DNA from: Sporomusa termitida
GTDB taxonomy: Bacteria; Bacillota; Negativicutes; Sporomusales; Sporomusaceae
Length of the DNA stretch: 64,000 bases
Direction: 5' to 3'
Assembly (NCBI RefSeq): GCF_007641255.1
Contig: NZ_CP036259.1
Location: forward strand, 2,666,001 to 2,730,000
In this document: positions 17,001 to 24,910 of the stretch, piece after piece
Layout of the letters: every line of letters begins with the position of its first letter
Position numbering within the stretch: position 1 is the first letter of the stretch
Notes under the pieces: generated by a model
Told to the model about the DNA's origin: nothing
The model's input: only the letters and a program-made list of their open reading frames with translations
Databases searched by the model: none
Translations under genes and position numbers: made by a program

Positions 17001-18080
17001 TTATGGAGCAACGAATAAATGTGCTTGTTCTTCGCCTCTTAACACGCGCAATACACCATAGGCCAGCGCTTCCAGTTCGTTTTCGCCGGCGACAATTTCC
17101 ACGGGGGCAATAAAGGCTACCCTGGCGGTAATCCAGCCGGTAATCAGCGGGGAATAGGCCAGTGCTCCGGTCAGGATGATGCAGTCAACCTTGCCTTTAA
17201 CTACCGGCGCCAATTCGCCAATGCCTTTGGCAGCCTGGTACGCCATACCCTGATATATTAATTCTGCGTATTTGTCGCCGTTATTGATCTTTGCTTCCAC
17301 TTCCAGCGCGTTATTCGTTCCCAGATAGGCAACCAGCCCGCCCTGGCCGCGCATCCGCTTGGTAGCCGACGCCCTGTTATGCTGGCCGGAAAAGCAGAGG
17401 TCCACCAATTGCCGGCAAGGCACCCGGCCGGCCCGTTCCGGTGAAAATGGCCCTTCTTCATCAGTAAGAACATCAATCATTCTGCCCCCGCTGATTACGG
17501 TCGCGGTTATGCCGCCGCCCATATGGGAGACGATAAAGTTTACGTCCCGGAAATCCTTGTTCAGTTTTTTTGCCATTTTCAAAGCAACAGCCCGCATATT
17601 CAACACATGGCAGGAGGCTTTGCGGGTAAGCTCCGGCACGCCCGTCAGCCTGGCAATCTCCTCCAGTTCATCGACCACTACCGCATCATAAATATAAGAC
17701 GGGATACCGGTAGAACCGGCCAGTTCGTAGGCAAGGATAGCGCCCAGATTCGAGGCATGGTCGTCAATAGGCCGGAATGTGAGAAAATCGACCATTGCTT
17801 TATCAATTTTATAAGCGCCCTGCTGTAAGGGCGGAAGTTTCCCACCGCGGCCGGCTACGGCCGCAAGCTCTGTTAAGGAAAAATCAGCCTCCTGCAAGCA
17901 ATTCAGAATGGCCTCTTTACGCATTTGCAGCTGATCAACCATTGACTCATACGAAGCTAATTGAGCCGCATCATGTAAAACCGTTTTATGAAAAAGTTCG
18001 GTTTCATTCTCATATACCGCAATCTTGGTGGATGTGGAACCAGGATTAATCGACAATATCTTATAGATTTTTTCCATCAT
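17001..18080 (-). CDS. buk: Butyrate kinase
   Basis: This 359-aa acetokinase-superfamily protein starts with ILSINPGSTSTKIAVYENE, the butyrate-kinase form of the phosphate-1 motif, and contains VSHMGGGITATVISGGRMID and CIILTGALAYSP. It converts butyryl phosphate (or a branched acyl phosphate) and ADP to acid and ATP. Together with the phosphotransacylase encoded just upstream it provides substrate-level ATP at the end of the proposed trihydroxybenzene pathway. GAGGTG lies ~10 nt before the ATG. Confidence 0.92.
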   Translation of the reverse strand: MMEKIYKILSINPGSTSTKIAVYENETELFHKTVLHDAAQLASYESMVDQLQMRKEAILNCLQEADFSLTELAAVAGRGGKLPPLQQGAYKIDKAMVDFLTFRPIDDHASNLGAILAYELAGSTGIPSYIYDAVVVDELEEIARLTGVPELTRKASCHVLNMRAVALKMAKKLNKDFRDVNFIVSHMGGGITATVISGGRMIDVLTDEEGPFSPERAGRVPCRQLVDLCFSGQHNRASATKRMRGQGGLVAYLGTNNALEVEAKINNGDKYAELIYQGMAYQAAKGIGELAPVVKGKVDCIILTGALAYSPLITGWITARVAFIAPVEIVAGENELEALAYGVLRVLRGEEQAHLFVAP

Positions 18081-18140
18081 AAATTTGCTGCACCTCTGAC
18101 AGTGTTTATTCCCTATTTATGCTTACAGGCGCCGCTGCAA

Positions 18141-19058
18141 TTAGTAAGTGGCCGAAGCAGCCAAAACCAGCGGCAAAAATTTACCATCCACTTCGGCAGC
18201 CCGTGAGGTCAGCACAATCGGCACTTTGCCGCCGATAACCATCCCGGCCGTCCTGGCCCCGGCCGAATAACGCAAGGCTTTATACAGGATATTGCCGGCC
18301 GCGAGGTTGGGCAGCACCAACAAATCAGCATCGCCGCATACCTTGCTGTCAATGCCTTTAATTTCTGCCGCCTCTTTGCTGATTGCCAAATCATAAGAAA
18401 CCGGTCCCTCCACTATGCAACCGGACAGGCTGCCTGCCTGATTCAGCCTTTTCAGCTCGGCAGCGTCAACAGTCTCCGGTATTTTAGGGTTTATGTCCTC
18501 GCTGGCCGCCAAAACAGCTACATTAGGCGTATCAAAGCCCATACGGCTCATCGTGGCTACGGCATTTTCCAGGATGGCCTTTTTCTGATTCAAATCAGGA
18601 TATATATTAAGAGCCACATCGGTAATCCCCATAAGTTTATGGTAATTGGGGATTTGGACAAAACCCAGATGGGAGATCAGGCTGCCGGTCCGAAACCCGG
18701 CTTTGTCGCTAAGCAATACCCGCATGAGGCTGCTGGTCTGGATCAGGCCTTTCATCAGAAAGTCGGCCTGGCCGGTTTGCACCAAGCCGGCAGCTGTATA
18801 GGCTGCTTCTTCTGCAGTCTCTGTATGGATGACAGTGTAATCGGAAGGATTCTCATCCAGTATTGCCAGATGCCCTTTGATCTGTTCTTTATGCCCGATC
18901 AGCACAGGATTTACGATTTCCGCTTTAACAGCCAGACTGACCGCTTCCAGGGTATGACTGTCCTGGGCAGCCACGACAGCAACCGTTCTTTTTTTCTTCT
19001 GGTTAGAGCGAACCAGCTCCATGAGCTGGTCAAAATTCCGGTAGATCATACCTTCCAT
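18141..19058 (-). CDS. ptb: Phosphate butyryltransferase
   Basis: This 305-aa phosphotransacylase of the Ptb/Pta family has the central domain with DFLMKGLIQTSSLMRVLL and the C-terminal LLVLPNLAAGNILYKAL motif. It exchanges CoA for phosphate on butyryl-CoA to feed butyrate kinase. The gene pair ptb-buk lies between the thiolase at 19113 and the CoA-transferase genes. Two possible ATGs (19058 and 19049) follow purine-rich sites. The first is used here. Confidence 0.9.
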   Translation of the reverse strand: MEGMIYRNFDQLMELVRSNQKKKRTVAVVAAQDSHTLEAVSLAVKAEIVNPVLIGHKEQIKGHLAILDENPSDYTVIHTETAEEAAYTAAGLVQTGQADFLMKGLIQTSSLMRVLLSDKAGFRTGSLISHLGFVQIPNYHKLMGITDVALNIYPDLNQKKAILENAVATMSRMGFDTPNVAVLAASEDINPKIPETVDAAELKRLNQAGSLSGCIVEGPVSYDLAISKEAAEIKGIDSKVCGDADLLVLPNLAAGNILYKALRYSAGARTAGMVIGGKVPIVLTSRAAEVDGKFLPLVLAASATY

Positions 19059-19112
19059 CCCGCCTTTGCTTCAATACTCAACCCGCTGGCTACAACCAAG
19101 GCCGGTTAGGCA

Positions 19113-20303
19113 TTACACCAATTCGATAACATCGGCCACGCCCATTCCCCCGCCTATGCACAGCGTCGCCAGCCCGTATTTCACGTTCCGCCTTTTCATT
19201 TCATAAATCAGAGTCGCCATAATTCTGGTCCCGGAGCTGCCGAGGGCATGGCCCAGGGCAATAGCGCCGCCATTGACGTTCAGTATATCTGTGTTTAAAT
19301 TCAGTTCTTTAATGACGGCAATACTTTGCGCAGCAAAGGCTTCATTGAGTTCAATCAGGCCAATGTCGCCGAGATGTAAGCCTGCCAGTTTCAACGCTTT
19401 TCTGGTGGCGGCAACCGGACCAATGCCCATAATCTCCGGCGGAGCACCGACCGCGGCCTGACTGCGCAGAATGGCAAGCGGCCGGAGATTCTGCCGCTGC
19501 GCTTCTTTAGCCGACATCAGCACCAGGCAGGAGGCACCATCATTACGGCCGGAAGAGTTGCCGGCGGTAACCGTTCCTCCGGCCTTGAAAGCGGGTGATA
19601 GTTTGGCTAACTGTTCCAGCGATGTTTTGCGCGGAAACTCGTCGGTGTCAAAAACAAGGGGATCCGCTTTCTTTCTCAAAACTGTAACAGGAATAATCTC
19701 TTCCCGGAACTTGCCTTCCGCAATAGCTCTGGCCGCCTTTTCCTGACTTGCCAGGGCAAAGATATCCTGTTCTTCCCGGCTAATTCCATATTTCTCCGCC
19801 AGGTTCTCTGCCGTTAACCCCATATTCAGCTGACCGTACACTTCCATGGGCTGCGCGCGGATTTGACTTTCGATATTAGAATCATAAACAACAGCATTGC
19901 CCGAACCAAAGCCATACCGCGCATTACGCAGGTAGTAAGGAGCATTGCTCATGCTTTCCACCCCGCCGGCAACAACAATATCGGCCAGGCCGCACAGGAT
20001 AGCCTGGGCGGCGTTGTTCACAGCCTGTAACCCGGAGGCGCACTGCCTCATTACCGTATAGGCAGGGACATCTATAGGTATGCCGGCTCTTAAGGCCGCT
20101 ACTCTGGCAACATTTGGCACATCAGCACTTTGTTTTACATGGCCAAAAATTACTTCATCAATAGCAGCCGGTTCAATCTGTGCGTTATTGACTGCTGCCT
20201 CAATTACGATTTTTCCTAAAATATCCGGTTGCAGGTCTTTTAGCGTCCCGCCCATTTTGCCTACAGCCGTCCTAACGGCACTCACAATAACAACTTCCTG
20301 CAT
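19113..20303 (-). CDS. Thiolase family acetyl-CoA acyltransferase
   Basis: This is a second thiolase of ~396 aa. The start ATG at 20303 has GGGGGA upstream and gives the usual [16 protein letters not shown] opening; the ATG at 20327 is less likely. The nucleophile is in RQCASGLQA (Cys 88) and the last Cys in LCIGGGMG, but the His motif reads GHALGSSG instead of GHPIGASG, unlike the thiolase at 14269. It may therefore prefer a different acyl chain, or act in the condensation direction. It lies between the SDR reductase and phosphotransbutyrylase genes. Confidence 0.9.
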   Translation of the reverse strand: MQEVVIVSAVRTAVGKMGGTLKDLQPDILGKIVIEAAVNNAQIEPAAIDEVIFGHVKQSADVPNVARVAALRAGIPIDVPAYTVMRQCASGLQAVNNAAQAILCGLADIVVAGGVESMSNAPYYLRNARYGFGSGNAVVYDSNIESQIRAQPMEVYGQLNMGLTAENLAEKYGISREEQDIFALASQEKAARAIAEGKFREEIIPVTVLRKKADPLVFDTDEFPRKTSLEQLAKLSPAFKAGGTVTAGNSSGRNDGASCLVLMSAKEAQRQNLRPLAILRSQAAVGAPPEIMGIGPVAATRKALKLAGLHLGDIGLIELNEAFAAQSIAVIKELNLNTDILNVNGGAIALGHALGSSGTRIMATLIYEMKRRNVKYGLATLCIGGGMGVADVIELV

Positions 20304-20411
20304 TTTATTTCCCCCATTAATTGACAATAGCCATTTATTGTTCCTTGCAAGATGACCGCCGACTTATCGGGCGGCGGTCATCCTCACATTTGCTGCCAGG
20401 ATTTCTAACTA

Positions 20412-21191
20412 TTACCCAATGGCCGTCAGACCGCCATCCGGATAAATGATATTGCCGGTAACAAAGCCGGAAGCATCCGAACACAGAAAAACGGCAGGTC
20501 CGATACAATCTGAGGGCAGAGCCATTCTTTTCATGGGCAGGCCGTCGGCAATATCCTGTCTGGCTTTTGGTCCGCGGCTGTTGAGAACATCGGTCATCAT
20601 CGGCGTTTCGGTAATCGTCGGGCCAATGGCGTTTACGGTTATGTTGTACTGGCCGAACTCAGACGCTAATTGGCGGGTAATCATGTCCACAGCACCCTTG
20701 GTGCCACAATAACCGGCGTTGCCTGGACCTTTGGTTGCAATCCTGCCCCGTACCGAGGATAAGTTGACTATTTTGCCATAACCATTTTGGATCATATGTT
20801 TGCCGAAATGCTTGCAACACATCATGACACCGATTACATTCACATCAAACATTTTCTGAAAAGCGTCCATGGGGAAATCTTCGGCATTGAACTTCTTGTT
20901 GAAGCCCTGGGCATTCACAAGAATGTCTACTTTGCCGAAATCCCTTACTGCTTCGGTTACCAAGGCCTCCACGCTCGCCTCGACCGCAGCATCAACAGTA
21001 TAATATTTTACAGCAAGGCCACACGCCGCTTTTATTTCCTGCGCTGCTCTTTGGAGAGAATCCATGCTTCTGCTGGCGATGGCAACTTTGGCGCCGGCTT
21101 CTGCAAGCCCCTGGGCTATTGCCTGGCCAATGCCGCCGGCCCCGCCTACCACTACTGCATTTTTGCCCTCAAGTGAGAATATATTTTCCAT
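20412..21191 (-). CDS. SDR-family oxidoreductase, phloroglucinol reductase candidate
   Basis: The 259-aa classical short-chain dehydrogenase has the nucleotide motif GGAGGIG (~16-22), NAQG (~93-96) and catalytic Ser ~146, Tyr ~161, Lys ~165 (YCGTK). The C-terminus ends in YPDGGLTAIG. Phloroglucinol reductase, which makes dihydrophloroglucinol with NADPH, belongs to this superfamily. The assignment here rests on the gene order next to lyase, dehydrogenase and cyclohydrolase candidates, as I recall for the Clostridium scatologenes pathway. On sequence alone it could equally be a 3-oxoacyl reductase or sugar-alcohol dehydrogenase. Confidence 0.82.
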   Translation of the reverse strand: MENIFSLEGKNAVVVGGAGGIGQAIAQGLAEAGAKVAIASRSMDSLQRAAQEIKAACGLAVKYYTVDAAVEASVEALVTEAVRDFGKVDILVNAQGFNKKFNAEDFPMDAFQKMFDVNVIGVMMCCKHFGKHMIQNGYGKIVNLSSVRGRIATKGPGNAGYCGTKGAVDMITRQLASEFGQYNITVNAIGPTITETPMMTDVLNSRGPKARQDIADGLPMKRMALPSDCIGPAVFLCSDASGFVTGNIIYPDGGLTAIG

Positions 21192-21219
21192 TCCAATTCA
21201 CTCCCCCGTTTTAGCCAAT

Positions 21220-22062
21220 TTATTGATGTTTTATCAGGCCAAGTATCTCACGTGCTTCCGCAGCCGAGGCAATCGCCCGGCCGGACACTTTACCAAATTC
21301 AACAGCCCGCGCAACAAGCTGGGCATTGGTTGCATGAACACCTTTCTCCATAAAGATGTTATCCTCAAGGCCAACCCGCAATCCGTCGCAGCCGGCAGCA
21401 AGCCCGGCCAGCATCATCGGCACATGGCTCCTGCCGATACCGGTGATCGACCAGGTCGATCCCTGCGGCAGCTTGGGCAGCAGATAAGCAAGAGATTCAA
21501 TGTTGCCGGGCATGCCGCCAGGTACGTCCAGCACGAATTGGTAATGAAGCGGTGCTTTCAGGAAGCCTTTTTTGATGTAGTACTCGACATTGCCAATCAT
21601 GCCCGCATCGAAAATCTCGATTTCAGGTTTAACTTGCAGTTCCTGGCACTTAGTCCCCAGCTTTTCCAGGAAAGCCGGCGTGTTGAGAAAGACGAAACTA
21701 TTGGCCCAGTTCATGGAACCAGGGTCGTAAGAACACATCTCCGGCTGCAAAACCCCAAGGTGAGCCATGCGTAACTCGTCGGGAAAAGCGCTGCCGGAGG
21801 TTGTGAGGTTCAGTACAATATCGAGCCCCGCATCAGCAATCGCCTTGCGTACCTTGCCTACCACCTCTACGAACTTCTCGGTTGCCATGGTGTTCTTACC
21901 GTTTTCATCACGCACATGCAGATGAGCGACAGCAGCGCCGGCTTTGGCACAAGCTACTACGTCGGCGGCAATTTCCTCCGGTGTAATCGGAACATGCGGT
22001 GTCTGCGCCTTGGTTGTGCCTGCACCGCAAAGAGCGGCGGTTATAATCAGTTTTTTCTTCAT
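21220..22062 (-). CDS. BKACE-family lyase, triacetate:acetoacetate lyase candidate
   Basis: The 280-aa TIM-barrel protein of the beta-keto acid cleavage (Kce/DUF849) family has the zinc-binding HLHVRD (His ~47 and ~49), a conserved GLEDN near the C-terminus, and the LTTSGS strand. Members cleave a beta-keto acid with acetyl-CoA to give acetoacetate and a new CoA ester. In the phloroglucinol route the substrate would be triacetate (3,5-dioxohexanoate), giving acetoacetate and acetoacetyl-CoA. The neighbouring dehydrogenase and cyclohydrolase support this. 3-keto-5-aminohexanoate cleavage (lysine fermentation) is the alternative, but the other kam genes are absent. Confidence 0.85.
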   Translation of the reverse strand: MKKKLIITAALCGAGTTKAQTPHVPITPEEIAADVVACAKAGAAVAHLHVRDENGKNTMATEKFVEVVGKVRKAIADAGLDIVLNLTTSGSAFPDELRMAHLGVLQPEMCSYDPGSMNWANSFVFLNTPAFLEKLGTKCQELQVKPEIEIFDAGMIGNVEYYIKKGFLKAPLHYQFVLDVPGGMPGNIESLAYLLPKLPQGSTWSITGIGRSHVPMMLAGLAAGCDGLRVGLEDNIFMEKGVHATNAQLVARAVEFGKVSGRAIASAAEAREILGLIKHQ

Positions 22063-22107
22063 AGTTCATCACCTTTACCTTTTATATAAAATAATGAAAG
22101 GACTTAC

Positions 22108-23070
22108 TTACACAGGATCTTCCATAAGCTTTTTGGCAACTTTAAACACTTCAAACAGCTGCTTATCCCGCTTGGCCAGAACCTCTTCCGTTGTGCGGCC
22201 GCTGTAATCATAGAAACCTTTGCCTGCCTTAACCCCGTATTCCCCCTTGTCAACGCGTTCAAACAACGCCTTGGGATGATAGTTCTGCTCAGGCATGACA
22301 TAACTCTTGTTCTTGAAATTATTGGCGCTCATGTCCAGACCGGTGAAATCAAAGCGCTGCACCAGACCGACGACCATGGCCCGGGGAATAAAGCTGGCCT
22401 TAACTGCCATATCAATATCCTCGGCAGTGCAGTAGTCGTTGTCAAGCAGATAGAATACCTCTTGGTTTAAGATCATCTGCATCCGGTTTACAATGTAGCC
22501 GGGAACAAATTTCTTCATATGCACCGGCGTTTTGCCGCTTTTATTCAACATGGCCATGGCCACGGCTACGGCCTCAGAGTGGGTTTTATCATTTCTGACT
22601 ACCTCGACCAGCGGAATGAGTTGCGGCGGTGCATACCAGTGGGCAATAATGGTGTAAGGCAGCCGCCGCTCAGGCATAATCTCAAAAATGTTCAGAAACG
22701 AGGTATTAGACGCGATGTACACATCCTCCGGGAGAATTTCATCCAGGAGCGTGTACAGTTCTGCTTTTGCATCGCGATTTTCAACAATCGTCTCCATGAC
22801 GAAGTCGCTTCCAGCCACCGCTTCTTCTAGCGTGCTGCAAAAACTAACCCGGTTGAATATCGTCTCAATCTCAGCGGCCTTAATCATGCCTTCCTGCGCA
22901 AAGGTCTTGAGACTTGAATGCAGAATGGAACGGGCTTTTTCCAGTGTACCGTCGGATCGGGTATACATGCAGACTTTATAGCCGCCAGTGGCAAAGCTTT
23001 GCGCAATACCCGGCCCCATGGTTCCCGCTCCCAAAACCGCAATCTTTTTAATGTCTTCTATTTTTCGCAT
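22108..23070 (-). CDS. 3-hydroxyacyl-CoA dehydrogenase family; 3-hydroxy-5-oxohexanoate dehydrogenase candidate
   Basis: From the ATG at 23070 (AGGAG 8 nt upstream, better than the GTG-like longer start) the protein has 320 aa. The N-terminal Rossmann domain shows VLGAGTMGPGIAQ, and the C-terminal helical domain has the family FVPGYIVNRMQM and GYGVKAGKGFYDYSG. It is NAD(P)-dependent. Position between lyase and cyclohydrolase genes suggests oxidation of 3-hydroxy-5-oxohexanoate to triacetate, a free-acid version of the 3-hydroxyacyl-CoA reaction. It could also act on 3-hydroxybutyryl-CoA, for which no other gene is seen in the window. Confidence 0.84.
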   Translation of the reverse strand: MRKIEDIKKIAVLGAGTMGPGIAQSFATGGYKVCMYTRSDGTLEKARSILHSSLKTFAQEGMIKAAEIETIFNRVSFCSTLEEAVAGSDFVMETIVENRDAKAELYTLLDEILPEDVYIASNTSFLNIFEIMPERRLPYTIIAHWYAPPQLIPLVEVVRNDKTHSEAVAVAMAMLNKSGKTPVHMKKFVPGYIVNRMQMILNQEVFYLLDNDYCTAEDIDMAVKASFIPRAMVVGLVQRFDFTGLDMSANNFKNKSYVMPEQNYHPKALFERVDKGEYGVKAGKGFYDYSGRTTEEVLAKRDKQLFEVFKVAKKLMEDPV

Positions 23071-23141
23071 GCTCTTAACTCCTATATCCAAAATGTAGTT
23101 ACTAGTGACTCCTAATGAAATTCAGCTACGCAAGAACTCAG

Positions 23142-24047
23142 CTAAAACGAGCCTTCTTCCCATGCGACCAAACGGACAAAACCACCGTCGGCCATTTCAC
23201 AACGGAAGGGGAAAGCGGCAATAATCATTCTTTTGCCGGTGCATTCGTCGATATCGCCGCCGCCATTTTCCACGGTGCACACGCCATGCTGCATGTATAG
23301 ACGGTGGCAGGGCTCATAGTCGGGGAACGCCACCGCGGGGTCCTCACCGGTAGCGGCACGGTAAGCAGCATCCAGCCAGGGCATCTGCTCCTTTAAGGGG
23401 TGATGCCAGAGCGGGGCGTCAGTAGCACCCCAGGTGCCGGAAATACCCTTAATATGTTTCTCGTGAATAAGCCACTTAGCAAGGTCCGGGCCGGAGCCGG
23501 GGTAATAATTGTAGTACTTGTCGTTATTCACCCGCCAGTAGTGATGAAAGCCCGTGTTGATGATAACCCAGTCATTTTCCCGAATCTCAAGTCCGTCCTT
23601 TTTGCAGGCAGCCTCCACTTCGGCCGGTTTGATCTCGTGCCAAATGTCGCCGCCCATCTTGGCAGGGTCGCCGCCGGCAGCATTCCATTTCGCTTCAAAT
23701 TCGTCTTTTAAATAACGCATATCAATGATGATACCTGTACCAATGCAGCGGCAAAGAGGTATTTCAGCAAGCGTGTAGCCATTAGCCGCACGGTCCACCT
23801 CTTCTTCGTGCAGGACATGGTTGGGGGCGTCCATGTGGGTGCCGGCGTGAAGTGTGCCCGTGTAGGTCATTGTCCGCTTATGAAAACGGCCCAGATATTG
23901 GCCACGCGGAAAAAGCAAGTCTTGACGGGGGCCGGGGAAAGGCCACAAAGGGGTATCCACACCCCAAGGCAGGGAAAGATCATAAATTTTAGTCATTTTA
24001 GAATCATCCAAAAATAATTTGGATTTATCCAGCGGCATATAAGCCAT
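23142..24047 (-). CDS. Cyclase-family metal hydrolase, dihydrophloroglucinol cyclohydrolase candidate
   Basis: The 301-aa protein has the cyclase/kynurenine-formamidase family metal site H67-A-G-T-H71-M-D73-A-P75-N-H77 and a downstream GGDIDE.TG region. Hydrolases of this family open ring amides or cyclic ketones. A ring-opening hydrolase of this type converts dihydrophloroglucinol to 3-hydroxy-5-oxohexanoate in the known anaerobic pathway, and the gene lies next to the dehydrogenase and lyase that would follow. It is ~70 aa longer than typical formamidases. GGAGG lies 8 nt before the ATG. Confidence 0.84.
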   Translation of the reverse strand: MAYMPLDKSKLFLDDSKMTKIYDLSLPWGVDTPLWPFPGPRQDLLFPRGQYLGRFHKRTMTYTGTLHAGTHMDAPNHVLHEEEVDRAANGYTLAEIPLCRCIGTGIIIDMRYLKDEFEAKWNAAGGDPAKMGGDIWHEIKPAEVEAACKKDGLEIRENDWVIINTGFHHYWRVNNDKYYNYYPGSGPDLAKWLIHEKHIKGISGTWGATDAPLWHHPLKEQMPWLDAAYRAATGEDPAVAFPDYEPCHRLYMQHGVCTVENGGGDIDECTGKRMIIAAFPFRCEMADGGFVRLVAWEEGSF

Positions 24048-24117
24048 AATAAATTCCTCCTTGTTGTTATACAGTGCTGTTAACAGAGAGCCAGTGTCGG
24101 AACCCTCCGCTTCAAAC

Positions 24118-24453
24118 CTAACAGTTTACTACTGTCACCAAAACCCTGGCGGCTACATTGCCATTAGCAGCCATCTCCCGGCTTTCGCCAGGCCCAATAT
24201 AGATCGCATCGTTCTCATGCATGATATACTCGGTTCCCTGTCCATCCCTGACAATGATGGAGCCCCTCAGAATGTAATAAATCCGCTCCTTGTCGGCAGC
24301 AGACATAGTAGCCCCGCCGTTGGGAAGGAACTCGGAGATTGACATGGTTACATTTTTGGTTCCTTCCGGTGACCCGAGCTTACGGATTCCCCACATATTA
24401 AAGTGATTTTTGGCATCATAACAACTTCCCTCACTGGCTTTCACAAAGATCAT
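24118..24453 (-). CDS. Small cupin-domain protein, first gene of the ring-cleavage operon
   Basis: The 111-aa single-domain cupin has beta-strand motifs GGATMSAADKERIYYILRGS and HENDAIYIGPGESREM. The usual first-motif His-x-His is not present (GGATMS), so metal binding may be weak or absent. GGGAGG precedes the ATG. It is the first gene after RNA element A. Small cupins in catabolic operons may be ligand-binding regulators, isomerases or product-processing enzymes. I cannot say which. The 140-bp stretch between it and the element holds no other convincing gene. Confidence 0.78.
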   Translation of the reverse strand: MIFVKASEGSCYDAKNHFNMWGIRKLGSPEGTKNVTMSISEFLPNGGATMSAADKERIYYILRGSIIVRDGQGTEYIMHENDAIYIGPGESREMAANGNVAARVLVTVVNC

Positions 24454-24595
24454 TATTTGTACCTCCCTGTTATTGGCTGTTTGTCAATTAGGCCTGGAAG
24501 CCAGAACGGCCGCATTACGCCGCGCTTCCCGGCACCGCACTAAAGCAGTATTGCATCCCCTCCTCTACCTGCCTGAGAACCTGATATGAGCAAAT

Positions 24596-24704
24596 AAAAA
24601 AACCTAGCCCCTAGAAGGCAACGAATACACGTTGCTTTTCTATAAGAGCTAGGCTTAACTACTTTATACCGGAATTTTACTCCGGTATCATATTCAAGCT
24701 ACTC
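24596..24704 (-). ncRNA. Conserved attenuator RNA element A (riboswitch/antiterminator candidate) before the ring-cleavage operon
   Basis: Minus strand from 24704: GAGT, P1 5' strand AGCUUGA, loop AUAUG, P2 hairpin AUACCGGAGU/AUUCCGGUAU with loop AAA, loop AAAGUA(G), P1 3' strand UUAAGCC. The terminator base arms are CCTAGC/GCTAGG (24603-24653) with inner stems TAGAA/TTCTA and GCAACG/CGTTGC, then seven T residues (24596-24602). P2 differs in sequence from copies B and C but pairs over 10 bp, so the helix is conserved by covariation. The promoter at 24736-24764 places the transcript start ~25 nt before the element. Confidence 0.82.
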
Positions 24705-24735
24705 ATCAACACAATATAATTAATATTCTTAATTT

Positions 24736-24764
24736 ATTATACTTACATTTCTTATTTTGTTCAA
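24736..24764 (-). promoter_or_regulatory. SigmaA-type promoter of the ring-cleavage operon
   Basis: Minus strand TTGAAC (24759-24764) and TATAAT (24736-24741) with a 17-nt spacer. Transcription would start near 24729. The left end of an IS lies only 16 bp beyond the -35 box, so any upstream activator site has been replaced by IS sequence. Confidence 0.78.
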
Positions 24765-24910
24765 CTATTTTTTTCGGGTTTTTGACAGTTGAATAATACC
24801 AAAAACGCTGGAAGCCTTGATTTAGGCTTATTTTTTTGTCAAAATCCCCACTTATATATTGCGTGATATAGCGTGATGTGGTATAATATAAGTAGTTTGG
24901 GGGTCTGCTT

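Noticed and set aside
21220-22062. Lysine-fermentation role of the BKACE gene
   Set aside because: The aminomutase and 3,5-diaminohexanoate dehydrogenase genes expected beside it are absent, while phloroglucinol-pathway-type genes surround it.
24470-24560. 13-codon ORF in the leader of the cupin gene
   Set aside because: An AGGAGG lies only 2 nt before its ATG, too close for good initiation; no reason to think it is a leader peptide.
8243-24704. Molybdenum-cofactor riboswitch for the three RNA elements
   Set aside because: Considered because a molybdoenzyme is downstream, but the elements are too small, lack the multi-helix Moco architecture, and two of the three control genes unrelated to molybdenum.
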